Source: Limosilactobacillus reuteri subsp. reuteri
Lineage (GTDB): Bacteria > Bacillota > Bacilli > Lactobacillales > Lactobacillaceae
Assembly: GCF_000016825.1 (NCBI RefSeq)
Contig: NC_009513.1
Coordinates: 1,744,501-1,808,500, forward strand
Length of the DNA stretch: 64,000 nucleotides
Reading direction: 5' to 3'
Shown here: positions 55,730 through 63,540 of the stretch, in pieces
Layout: each line of letters starts with the position of its first letter
Position numbering within the stretch: the stretch's first letter is position 1
Notes under the pieces: model-generated
Told to the model about the DNA's origin: nothing
Database searches by the model: none
What the model saw: only the letters and a program-made list of their open reading frames with translations
Made by a program: the position numbers and the translations under genes

Positions 55730-57406
55730 CTACAGTTCCAAATGTTCTGGATCAAGGGCGAATGGTAAGTCTTTAATCCGATCCCATTCTTCCTTGTCTT
55801 CATATAGACGGTATCCAGTACCTGGTCCTTGATAATCATTTCCGTCGTTAACAGCAGAAGTGACGTTCCAATCTTTATCAAAAATAGAAGATGTTTGAAG
55901 GTAATCACCAACAACTTTTTGTTTTTGAAGGTTCAAAATTGCTTCAGCGACATCTTTAAATCCGTGGTTGTACAATGCCTTGATAATATCAATAGCAGTA
56001 ATTCCACGATCCATCATATCTTGAGCAGCCTTCATATCTGCAACCATATCCCGCTTTGGCATGTCATCATGGGTGTTAGCATACGTTGCTGCTTCGACCT
56101 CTTCATCAGTAATCTTTGGTAATCCAAGATCTTCAAATACTGCTTGAAGGGCTTTAGCGGCCTTATTACGTGCCTTAATAATGGTTTCTTCCTTAACAGG
56201 GTGAATACCATAATATTGACCCAAGTCACGTTCCATAACATACATATCATCGTAGTCCATAGCATCAGTGTTTGAACCAGCGAAGGTATTATCGTAGTTA
56301 GGAGTTGATGAGTAACCAGAGTTAATATAATCAGTACCGGCAATAAATTGACCAATAAACCGTTCAGTCCGCCGCATATCGGAGTGTGAGTATGCTTGGT
56401 CACAACCAGAAGCACATTCGATGTCACACATCATACATAACAAGTTTTCACCGAGAACTTCACGAATACCATTAGGAACAGCACCAGGAATTTCAATACA
56501 ACTTACGGCACCATTTTGAAGTCCTTGAACACCTGAAGCCTTAGTAAGTAAAATACAACGCGCTTCAAGGTAAAGCATTGACTTACCTTCTGGATAACCC
56601 ATCAAAACTTCTGAACCGGCACCTGAAGTAAATCGCATCTTCAAACCACGTGATGCATAACAAGATGCCAAGAAGCCTTTAGACCATGGAGTATCATCAC
56701 CATCGGTAAATACACGATCAGTACCGTAAACTGAAATGGTTTCAGCATATGCGGTAAAACCACGCATACCTAATTGCAATTCAGTAGCTTCTTCAACAGA
56801 ACATTGTGTCAATACACCAGGGCGACCTGTTTGTGCACCAATTAAAATTGAAATAGCATTGAATGGTGCATAACGTGCCACAGCTGTCGTGGTTTCTTGT
56901 TCTGGAAATCCACGAAGAGCGGCATCAGCAGCATCAGCAGCAATTTGAACTGGGTTATCAACAGTATTGGTAACGTGACACTGGTTGTCAGGCTTACGAC
57001 GTGGGCGCATCTTCTTGACAGCCATAATCATTTCACCAAAATCAAGCTTACTGATGATCTCTTCAGCCTTAGCAGGAGTCAAAGCTGATGTAATTTCAAT
57101 AATTTCATCACGAGAAACATTAGGATCAACAAGCATCCGTGCAATCTTGGTAGAATCCATATTCATAACTTTTTCAACGTTGTCAATATTGATTCCATAC
57201 TTAGCAATGTACAAGTCAATCAAATCAAAATCTTCGAGCTTTTTACCATCCATCTCTACGATCTTGCCATTTTCAACTTTTACACTAGGCTTAGGGTCAT
57301 TAGGCCCCATCATTGCAACGAAACCTTCTTCTGGCCATTCTTTAACAAATGTATCTTGATGAATTGGCCGTTTTTCTAGTTCTTCAAATCGTTTTTGACG
57401 TTTCAT
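55730..57406 (-). CDS. pduC: Propanediol/glycerol dehydratase large subunit PduC
   Basis: This 558-residue catalytic subunit, a TIM barrel, converts 1,2-propanediol to propionaldehyde and glycerol to 3-hydroxypropionaldehyde (reuterin) by adenosylcobalamin radical chemistry. It shows TTTAVARYAPFNAISILIGA, TGRPGVLTQCSVEEATELQL, TSGAGSEVLMGYPEGKSML, and the later CDIECASGCDQAYSHSDMRR and TDYINSGYSSTPNYDNTF. Length matches diol dehydratase alpha subunits, and the family is glycerol-inactivated, hence PduGH. Confidence 0.98.
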   Translation of the reverse strand: MKRQKRFEELEKRPIHQDTFVKEWPEEGFVAMMGPNDPKPSVKVENGKIVEMDGKKLEDFDLIDLYIAKYGINIDNVEKVMNMDSTKIARMLVDPNVSRDEIIEITSALTPAKAEEIISKLDFGEMIMAVKKMRPRRKPDNQCHVTNTVDNPVQIAADAADAALRGFPEQETTTAVARYAPFNAISILIGAQTGRPGVLTQCSVEEATELQLGMRGFTAYAETISVYGTDRVFTDGDDTPWSKGFLASCYASRGLKMRFTSGAGSEVLMGYPEGKSMLYLEARCILLTKASGVQGLQNGAVSCIEIPGAVPNGIREVLGENLLCMMCDIECASGCDQAYSHSDMRRTERFIGQFIAGTDYINSGYSSTPNYDNTFAGSNTDAMDYDDMYVMERDLGQYYGIHPVKEETIIKARNKAAKALQAVFEDLGLPKITDEEVEAATYANTHDDMPKRDMVADMKAAQDMMDRGITAIDIIKALYNHGFKDVAEAILNLQKQKVVGDYLQTSSIFDKDWNVTSAVNDGNDYQGPGTGYRLYEDKEEWDRIKDLPFALDPEHLEL

Positions 57407-57430
57407 AATAAAGTAGTCCTCCTTCTAGAT

Positions 57431-58147
57431 CTACTTAATGTATGATGGGAAATCATTAACTGGTTCTTCACCAAACTGTGACAATAACTTTAATCCTACT
57501 TCACGTCCAGCCATAACAGCTTGACGAACAGCTCCTGAGTCACCGGTAATAGTTAGGCAACCTTCGTTAGAGAAACTTGTACCATGACTTGGTGAAGTAA
57601 AGTTAAGCGGTTCAACACCAGCAGTCTTTAAAGCCTTATCTCCCATCACGACACCAATCCCGGAAGGACAACCACAAATCAACCCAAATGCTTTCCCTTC
57701 AACTGCACCTAATCCAAGATGTGCAGCACCTGCAGCACGAGCTGTAAATTGTAATTCAAGGTGACCCGCTTTGGCGTTATAAACGTCACCAAATGTACGA
57801 TGAAGATTATCAAGTGCAACCCGAATAGCTTGGCGTGCATCTGCAGGATCATCACCACCGATGATAATTAAACATCCATGGCCTCCTCCACCTTTAGTAT
57901 CACGTGGCCATTCAACATCAATACATTCCATGTTAGTAGCCTTAATTCCTTCATCCATTGCCATAATTTGTGGACCAGCACCAGTACGATCACTCAAAAT
58001 ACCTAAAGTCTTGTATTGTTTTGTAACGTGTAATTTATCTAATAGTTGTTGATCAACTCTCGGAATTACCATTCCAATGGTATCTCCAATTTCGCTAGCA
58101 CCAACAAATTCTGGAACAGTACTAGTAGAATTCAGAAAATCATTCAT
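57431..58147 (-). CDS. pduB: PduB trimeric tandem-BMC shell protein
   Basis: This 238-residue protein has two BMC domains (about 20-125 and 130-235), with CIDVEWPRDTKGGGGHGCLI and GLICGCPSGIGVVMGDKALK. PduB trimers form pseudohexamers and are the major shell component; the L. reuteri structure showed glycerol in subunit channels. The N-terminal extension (NDFLNSTSTVPEF) is short compared with full-length enteric PduB. An AGGAGGAAAAATA site precedes the ATG. Confidence 0.96.
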   Translation of the reverse strand: MNDFLNSTSTVPEFVGASEIGDTIGMVIPRVDQQLLDKLHVTKQYKTLGILSDRTGAGPQIMAMDEGIKATNMECIDVEWPRDTKGGGGHGCLIIIGGDDPADARQAIRVALDNLHRTFGDVYNAKAGHLELQFTARAAGAAHLGLGAVEGKAFGLICGCPSGIGVVMGDKALKTAGVEPLNFTSPSHGTSFSNEGCLTITGDSGAVRQAVMAGREVGLKLLSQFGEEPVNDFPSYIK

Positions 58148-58182
58148 TATTTTTCCTCCTGACTATAAAAGCTCTTAACAAT

Positions 58183-58231
58183 AAAGCTCTTAATACAGAT
58201 TTCTGTACCTAGCCGTCTGTATAAGGGCTTT
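58183..58231 (-). other. Hairpin in the pduA-pduB intergenic mRNA
   Basis: AAAGCTCTTAATACAGA (58183-58199) pairs with TCTGTATAAGGGCTTT (58216-58231), giving about 15 pairs with one mismatch and one bulge. A second copy of the TTAAGAGCTTT arm follows immediately on the transcript. The gap of about 100 bases is unusually long for this operon. It may attenuate or stabilise so that pduA outproduces downstream genes. Confidence 0.55.
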
Positions 58232-58244
58232 AATTTTTTATCAA

Positions 58245-58526
58245 TTATTCTCCATGATGCGGTAAGAGCTTATCAACTTCAGATTGAGGACGAGGAATTA
58301 CGTAACTCGAAACAACTTCTCCAATATTTTCGGCAGCTTGTACTCCGGCATCAACTGAAGCCTTAACAGCTCCAACATCACCACGAACCATTACTGTGAC
58401 TAATCCATGACCAATCTTTTCTTGACCAATTAATTTAACATTAGCAGCTTTTACCATTGCATCAGCAGCTTCAATTGAAGCTACAAGTCCTTCGGTTTCA
58501 ATTAAACCAAGTGCTTCTTGTCCCAT
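58245..58526 (-). CDS. pduA: PduA hexameric shell protein
   Basis: This 93-residue single BMC protein, first gene of the pdu operon, has [20 protein letters not shown] and [20 protein letters not shown]; the loop near residue 38 (KIGHG) lines the hexamer pore through which propanediol or glycerol passes. ATG 58526 is seven bases after GGAGG; a longer reading to 58553 lacks support. Confidence 0.96.
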   Translation of the reverse strand: MGQEALGLIETEGLVASIEAADAMVKAANVKLIGQEKIGHGLVTVMVRGDVGAVKASVDAGVQAAENIGEVVSSYVIPRPQSEVDKLLPHHGE

Positions 58527-58553
58527 AAGAATGCCTCCTAAGTATAAAAACAA

Positions 58554-58779
58554 ATAGCGATAATGAGAAATCGCTTACAATTTGGTACATGTTAATTTTA
58601 TAACATGATATTTATGATATATTATCTTAAAAAATGTATGATACTTAAAAAGAACAATAATTTATTATTATGTATCACAAAATTTACAGGAAAGCGTTTT
58701 TATGTGTAAATGTATGCTAATATATAGAGGTAAACGGCATCTTTCTTAAAAAATTTGGTAAAAAGTAGGCGAAATTCAA
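58554..58779. promoter_or_regulatory. Divergent pduA/pocR control region
   Basis: This 226-base AT-rich region lies between divergent genes. It contains a perfect cre match (58566-58580), a possible pduA -10 TATAAA on the minus strand (58597-58602) with no good -35, three ATGATA copies (58605, 58614, 58638) and a possible extended -10 TGCTAATAT for pocR (58715-58723). The poor -35 fits activator dependence on PocR, an AraC-type protein. Confidence 0.6.
58566..58580 (-). promoter_or_regulatory. cre site of the pdu operon
   Basis: Read on the minus strand, TTGTAAGCGATTTCT matches all 15 positions of WTGNAANCGNWNNCW. It lies about 40 bases before the pduA start and downstream of the candidate -10, a typical CcpA repression site. 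Confidence 0.7.
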
Positions 58780-59859
58780 ATGTACGAATATTCTTCAAAA
58801 TTCTTGAATGACATTCAAAAGGTAACAAAAACATTTCAGGAAATAACCAATAATAATATAATTTTCACAAGCATTACCGGAGCAATTGTTGATTGCAACA
58901 CCCTTCTTTTTGACTCAAATATTTCACTTGAACATTTACGAAAACTCGATTTTAAAAATTACTTTGTTTTTCCACTAGTTATAAGCTCATCTTTAAGTGG
59001 TTTCTTTGTTCTTGATGAATCACATATAGAATCAGACGCTATTGATTTATGTAGTAAATATATTGAAATTTCTTGCAAAAATTTTATTGACAGTTCCAAT
59101 GACTGCATAGCTGTCCTTACCCCATTCGAGGCTCCTAAGCTAAGTTCACTAATCAAAGTCCTTAATGGGATTTTGAATATTTCTGGAGATGATTCAATAG
59201 CTAACGTTACTAATCCTCCTATTCTTAATAACAGAAATGATGGTACTCTAAGTGATATTGAAAAAAATATAACCATGGCGCTTAAATACATTAATTCCAA
59301 TTTAGAAAAATCGCTTACTTTAGAAAACGTTTCTCAAAGGATTTATCTCTCACCATCATACTTAAGTCGAATCTTTAAAAATTATTTTAATGACAATTTT
59401 ATTAACTATATAAATCTACAAAAAATTGCACTTGCTCAAGAAAAATTAATTTTTTCAAATACACCAATTAATAAATTGGCTCATCAAGTTGGTTTTTCAC
59501 AGACAAGTTACTTTACTAAAATTTTCAAGCAAAAAGTAGGAATGACACCATCAAAGTATCGAAAATATAATTCCGCAATAAAGAAAATCTATACTATTCC
59601 AAGAGATTTACAATGGCGCTCAAATAAGTCCGTTTATGAAATCTCAAAAGATTTTTTCAATAAAAATGATATTTCCTTTAAAGCCCGTGATTTAAATGGG
59701 TATCCATATATCTATTCAATAAATGATCTGAATGATGTTAGTAATAAAGCAGGTTGGGTCTATACAGTAGATTGTTCTCAACCTATTATTCCAGCTAGTG
59801 AGATTAATGTATTTGATCGTTCAGTAATTCAATGGATTTATACTGAAAAAATTATTTAA
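58780..59859 (+). CDS. pocR: PocR, AraC-family activator of the pdu-cob regulon
   Basis: This 359-residue protein has an N-terminal PocR sensory domain (about 1-140), which binds propanediol-type ligands in this family, and a pair of AraC helix-turn-helix motifs at about 165-265 (LTLENVSQRIYLSPSYLSRI and INKLAHQVGFSQTSYFTKIF). About 95 further residues follow the DNA-binding domain, an unusual extension. It is divergent from pduA and expected to activate pdu and cobD-cbi promoters. A weak AGGCG site precedes the ATG. Confidence 0.93.
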   Translation: MYEYSSKFLNDIQKVTKTFQEITNNNIIFTSITGAIVDCNTLLFDSNISLEHLRKLDFKNYFVFPLVISSSLSGFFVLDESHIESDAIDLCSKYIEISCKNFIDSSNDCIAVLTPFEAPKLSSLIKVLNGILNISGDDSIANVTNPPILNNRNDGTLSDIEKNITMALKYINSNLEKSLTLENVSQRIYLSPSYLSRIFKNYFNDNFINYINLQKIALAQEKLIFSNTPINKLAHQVGFSQTSYFTKIFKQKVGMTPSKYRKYNSAIKKIYTIPRDLQWRSNKSVYEISKDFFNKNDISFKARDLNGYPYIYSINDLNDVSNKAGWVYTVDCSQPIIPASEINVFDRSVIQWIYTEKII

Positions 59860-59864
59860 AATTA

Positions 59865-59897
59865 AAAAGAGGTTGGGGGTGCCCAGCCTCTTATTTA
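59865..59897. terminator. Bidirectional terminator between pocR and eutJ
   Basis: AAGAGGTTGGG and CCCAGCCTCTT form an 11-bp G-C-rich stem with a short loop between A- and T-rich flanks, serving both convergent genes. Confidence 0.85.
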
Positions 59898-59899
59898 TT

Positions 59900-60733
59900 C
59901 TAATCATCAAACATTGCAATCCCTAGTGGCGTAACAAATTGAGGATAAAGCGGTTTATAAACTTTACGCTTTAAATCTTTACTAAAGGTTGTTGTAAATT
60001 CAGTAAAGTTAGTTGCACCTCCCACCACTATTACTGGATCAATAATTTCTACTCCCATATTTTGAACAATTGCTGCCATTTTCTCAACTACAGGTTTAAT
60101 AACAGCATATACTTCAGATTCTTTATTCTTGTTACGCTTTAATTTTTCTGCTTCATCATTTTTTATTTTATATCTTCCTCCAAGAACAAGCGTCATATGA
60201 AATCCGCCTGTTGCTTCATCAATAACATGGATGAGCTTGTTATCTTTAAAAATACTAATCCCAGTTGTTCCTCCTCCAATATCTACAACTGTACCATTTG
60301 ACAATCTTAAGAACTTCGCAGCTGCTGTCGGTTCATCTTCAACACCTGTACAAAGCAAGCCTGTCTCTTCGATAACATTAGCAACCACTTTGGCACTCTT
60401 CTCTCCTGTCTTCGGTGGAATAGCACCACATGCCGTTTTAAGTTCACGTCCTAATACTTTCTCAGCTTTTTCTTTTAAGCGTCTTAAAATATTAACTGAT
60501 TCCATGAAATTAACTACAATACCATCTTGAACTGCATGGTCATATTCATACGCTCCGTATACAATCTTATCTTTGGAATCCAGCACTGTTAAAACAATTG
60601 AAGAAGTTCCTAAATCTACACCGACCTTTAGCTTTTCATCAGCCGTAACTTTACGTAAAGGCTTATCCCCATTAACAATCTCGGAAAATTTTTTTAATTG
60701 TTCATTACTACTTTTTAAAAATTCTTTTTTCAT
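59900..60733 (-). CDS. eutJ: EutJ-like Hsp70-fold protein
   Basis: This 277-residue ATPase-like protein of the actin/Hsp70 fold shows VGVDLGTSSIVLTVLDSKDK near residue 38, TVVDIGGGTTGISIF near residue 150 and VIVVGGATNFTEFTTTF near the end. EutJ belongs to ethanolamine operons; its role is unknown, perhaps as a chaperone or reactivator. Here it accompanies a pdu regulon and forms its own unit between two terminators. GTAGGAGAAAATTA precedes the ATG. Confidence 0.9.
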   Translation of the reverse strand: MKKEFLKSSNEQLKKFSEIVNGDKPLRKVTADEKLKVGVDLGTSSIVLTVLDSKDKIVYGAYEYDHAVQDGIVVNFMESVNILRRLKEKAEKVLGRELKTACGAIPPKTGEKSAKVVANVIEETGLLCTGVEDEPTAAAKFLRLSNGTVVDIGGGTTGISIFKDNKLIHVIDEATGGFHMTLVLGGRYKIKNDEAEKLKRNKNKESEVYAVIKPVVEKMAAIVQNMGVEIIDPVIVVGGATNFTEFTTTFSKDLKRKVYKPLYPQFVTPLGIAMFDD

Positions 60734-60773
60734 TAATTTTCTCCTACGAGATATTTCATATTTTATTTAAACT

Positions 60774-60806
60774 AAATAAAGAGGCTATATTAATTAGCCT
60801 CCTTTT
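60774..60806 (-). terminator. Terminator or attenuator between pduF and eutJ
   Basis: GAGGCTA (60781-60787) pairs with TAGCCTC (60795-60801), followed by TTTATTT on the minus-strand transcript. It lies after pduF and before the eutJ ribosome site. Confidence 0.65.
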
Positions 60807-60817
60807 CTCTAGGTTCA

Positions 60818-61525
60818 CTAAACTAGTGCCGTTTGTAAAGCACAAGCAAGAAGGCCCCCAACAATTGGGCCACACATTGGAACCCATGCATACCACCATT
60901 CTGAAACACCCTTATTAGGAATTGGCAAAATAGTATATGCTAAACGTGGTGACCAATCACGAGCTGGGTTTAATGCAAAGCCAGTAGTTGTCCCGAGACA
61001 TGTACCAACAACTGCAATAACCATTCCTACGATAAATGGCTTCAATCCCTGTGTAAAGTTGCCAAGATTTAATAAGATGAAAATAAATGCAAAGGTCGCA
61101 ATCACTTCTGAGAAAAAGTTAAAAATTGGACTATTTATCGCTGGACGAGTAGCAAAAATACCAACATTATTTCCTTCTTCTTCATTTGGGGTTGCTTTAA
61201 ATTGTGGATAGAATTGAATAATTACTAATACTGCACCAACAAACGCACCAAGAAATTGACCAAGTAAGTAAGGTATAACGTTACTCCATGGGAATAAGCC
61301 AAAAATAGCAAAAGGAATTGTTACAGCGGGATTTAAGTGCCCTAATGAACCCAGAAATCCTGCAACATAAACTCCCATTGTAACTGCTAAGCCCCATGAA
61401 ATACAGATAAACCACCAGCCACTTTGTTTCCCATATGTTTTATTCAAACTATTACCAGCACAACATCCTGCTCCTAATAGGATTAAAACCATGGTGCCAA
61501 AAAATTCGCCAATAAATCCATGCAT
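60818..61525 (-). CDS. pduF: Propanediol/glycerol diffusion facilitator PduF
   Basis: This 235-residue aquaglyceroporin of the MIP family has six helices and both NPA loops (GHLNPAVTIPFAIFG near residue 65 and ALNPARDWSPRLAY near residue 190). The Asp after the second NPAR, as in GlpF, indicates glycerol/propanediol rather than water selectivity. It supplies the dehydratase with substrate. An AAGGTTGGTG site precedes the ATG. A cre-like site lies 35-50 bases upstream, within a 170-base region before the next gene. Confidence 0.96.
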   Translation of the reverse strand: MHGFIGEFFGTMVLILLGAGCCAGNSLNKTYGKQSGWWFICISWGLAVTMGVYVAGFLGSLGHLNPAVTIPFAIFGLFPWSNVIPYLLGQFLGAFVGAVLVIIQFYPQFKATPNEEEGNNVGIFATRPAINSPIFNFFSEVIATFAFIFILLNLGNFTQGLKPFIVGMVIAVVGTCLGTTTGFALNPARDWSPRLAYTILPIPNKGVSEWWYAWVPMCGPIVGGLLACALQTALV

Positions 61526-61559
61526 GTCTAAACACCAACCTTTTTATATTATTCCCAAA

Positions 61560-61574
61560 TTGTATGCGTTTTCT
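61560..61574 (+). promoter_or_regulatory. cre-like site upstream of pduF
   Basis: TTGTATGCGTTTTCT matches 14 of 15 cre positions (T for A at position 6); on the minus strand the window shifted by one base also matches at 14. It lies just upstream of the pduF ribosome site. The remaining bases up to 61694 are AT-rich promoter sequence. Confidence 0.45.
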
Positions 61575-61694
61575 ATACATATAATGCTAACACATTAATT
61601 ATGTATTTTATTGTCTTTATTGGATTAACTGTTCAATAACGGCAATATTTTACAAATTAATACACAAAAAAATCATGTTCCTTACCAGAAATTA

Positions 61695-62606
61695 TTAGCT
61701 TTTCTTTAAAAGAAAACCTAGCCCTAAGAAAATAATCACCAAGAAAATCCCACAGTAAATATATCTTTGCGGATGTCCTTTTACGTGTCCGTACCGATAA
61801 TCATTATTATAACGTTGCATGGCCCCTATTATTAATCCACTAATTCCATTTATTGTTGGACTAAGCGCAAAGGACGCCGACACTCCACTTATTTCATTAT
61901 TAATAAAGCTAAAAATAATAAAAAGGACTCCACTCATCACCGTTGAAATTATCGTTGCAAGATTAATTCCAACTAACAGTTCATAGATAATACTGTTATT
62001 AGCTGGAACCTTAACAAGTATTCTTGGCATCTCTTGCCAACTTCTTGCAATAAAGAAGATGAGTAAAATGCAATCACCAATAATAAACGGTAAAGTCCAA
62101 CCATTATGTAATTCTAAACTTGGCGGAGTTACAATCCCTGCAGCGCATAGAACTACTATTGGCCAATACATCGAAGCAAATTTTCGGCGTGATTGCGGTC
62201 GTTCCAGGAGAGCAAAAAATTGTCCCAAAAGAGCTTGTAAGAAATTTAAAACGATAAATATCATGACCCATATATTTAAGTAGCTAGGAATTAATACTAC
62301 TTTAGGCTGTCCCCAAGCTAAGACAATCGAAATAATTAAAACAATAGCTAATAACAAAGCCCTTGGTGCATAAGGGGACAGATTTCGATATTTTTCTGCT
62401 CGTTGACAAATTAGTATCAGATTATAAATATTCATCACTAAAATGACAGCTGAAACCAGTAAAACAGAGTCCTGCAACTGATTTGGGGATGGGGGTTGTC
62501 CACCTAAAATAATATATGCTGACATTGTACAAAGCCATCCCACTGTCCACATCAATGGAATAGTTGGTGTCAAGATTAATGGCTGACGCGGCAACCATTG
62601 TTCCAT
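61695..62606 (-). CDS. Integral membrane protein of unknown function
   Basis: This 303-residue protein consists almost entirely of hydrophobic segments, about nine, with only short loops. I recognise no family motif or signal peptide. The start is ATG 62606, six bases after a strong GAGGAGGTG; an earlier in-frame start at 62639 has no site. It is divergent from the gene at 62699 and probably lies outside the pdu-cob island. A transporter or sensor role cannot be decided. Confidence 0.75.
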   Translation of the reverse strand: MEQWLPRQPLILTPTIPLMWTVGWLCTMSAYIILGGQPPSPNQLQDSVLLVSAVILVMNIYNLILICQRAEKYRNLSPYAPRALLLAIVLIISIVLAWGQPKVVLIPSYLNIWVMIFIVLNFLQALLGQFFALLERPQSRRKFASMYWPIVVLCAAGIVTPPSLELHNGWTLPFIIGDCILLIFFIARSWQEMPRILVKVPANNSIIYELLVGINLATIISTVMSGVLFIIFSFINNEISGVSASFALSPTINGISGLIIGAMQRYNNDYRYGHVKGHPQRYIYCGIFLVIIFLGLGFLLKKS

Positions 62607-62698
62607 GTGAAACACCTCCTCAATATGGTATCTTACCATAAGAAATTGCTCAAAATCTGGTAAGATAAATAGTAGTTAGTTTTAGGAGGTAAATTTTT

Positions 62699-63538
62699 AT
62701 GTTTTTACCACAATTAGGATTAAAAGGAAGCAGTCAACTAGACCAAATTAATGATCGCCTACAATATAATCCTATTGCTTATGAATTTTATACTGATGCT
62801 GATGATTTTACTGATGAAGGCTACCAACGCCTCTATGATGCAATTCAATACGTTAAAGATGCTGGAATTAAAAATATTATTCTACATCACCCAATGAAGT
62901 TTCAGGATCATCATTCAGAAGTAGTGGCTCCGGAAAAACAGTACCCCGACCTATACCGCTTTATCGAATTTACAACTGAAAAGCTCCTTTATTTAGCCGA
63001 TGACCTTGATGTTCAAGTTTTGGTCCACGGTGGTTATGCCGGTCCTGAATCACGTTACTTTGTTTCACTTTATCCCAGTGTAGAAGCTGCCCGAGATGCT
63101 GTCTATCAGCGATTGGACTATTTTGCAGATGCTGGTGGAGAGCATATCATGTTTGAAAATTCAATTGCACCAGTCTTTGCTTACGGCGATCCTCTTCAAG
63201 AAGATGAAATTCTTGCACATAATTATCGACTTGCCTTTGATACCTCCCATTGTTTTATTGAGCTTCATGGGAATAACCAGAAATTAACAGCATCCCTAGA
63301 ACACCTAAAAGATCGTATCGTTCACTATCACCTAGTTGATTCAATGGGCAAAACTCATGATAGTCTTACTCTCGGCACCGGTAAAATCGACTGGGCTAAC
63401 GTTTTACCTCACTTAAATCCAGCTGCTACTAGTATTTATGAAATTAACTTACACGATCAAAATAATTGTTGTGAACAAATTGACAGTCATAACTATTTAG
63501 TTAAACTTTACCAAAAGCTTAATAATAGAGGAGTTTAA
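62699..63538 (+). CDS. TIM-barrel sugar phosphate isomerase/epimerase-like protein
   Basis: This 279-residue protein resembles the xylose isomerase-like/AP endonuclease 2 superfamily. Visible strand ends include IAYEFYTDADDF, IKNIILHHPMKFQ, VQVLVHGGYAGPES, HIMFENSIAPVF, LAFDTSHCFIEL and RIVHYHLVDSMGKTHDS, whose His, Glu and Asp residues suit a divalent metal site. It could act on a sugar phosphate or other small polyol; the substrate is unknown. An AGGAGGTAAATTTTT site precedes the ATG, and a transporter gene follows after two bases. Confidence 0.82.
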   Translation: MFLPQLGLKGSSQLDQINDRLQYNPIAYEFYTDADDFTDEGYQRLYDAIQYVKDAGIKNIILHHPMKFQDHHSEVVAPEKQYPDLYRFIEFTTEKLLYLADDLDVQVLVHGGYAGPESRYFVSLYPSVEAARDAVYQRLDYFADAGGEHIMFENSIAPVFAYGDPLQEDEILAHNYRLAFDTSHCFIELHGNNQKLTASLEHLKDRIVHYHLVDSMGKTHDSLTLGTGKIDWANVLPHLNPAATSIYEINLHDQNNCCEQIDSHNYLVKLYQKLNNRGV

Positions 63539-63540
63539 TC

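Noticed and set aside
58681..58705. A cre-like GGAAAGCGTTTTTA upstream of pocR
   Set aside because: Two mismatches, one in the conserved TG; kept out of the feature list as too weak.
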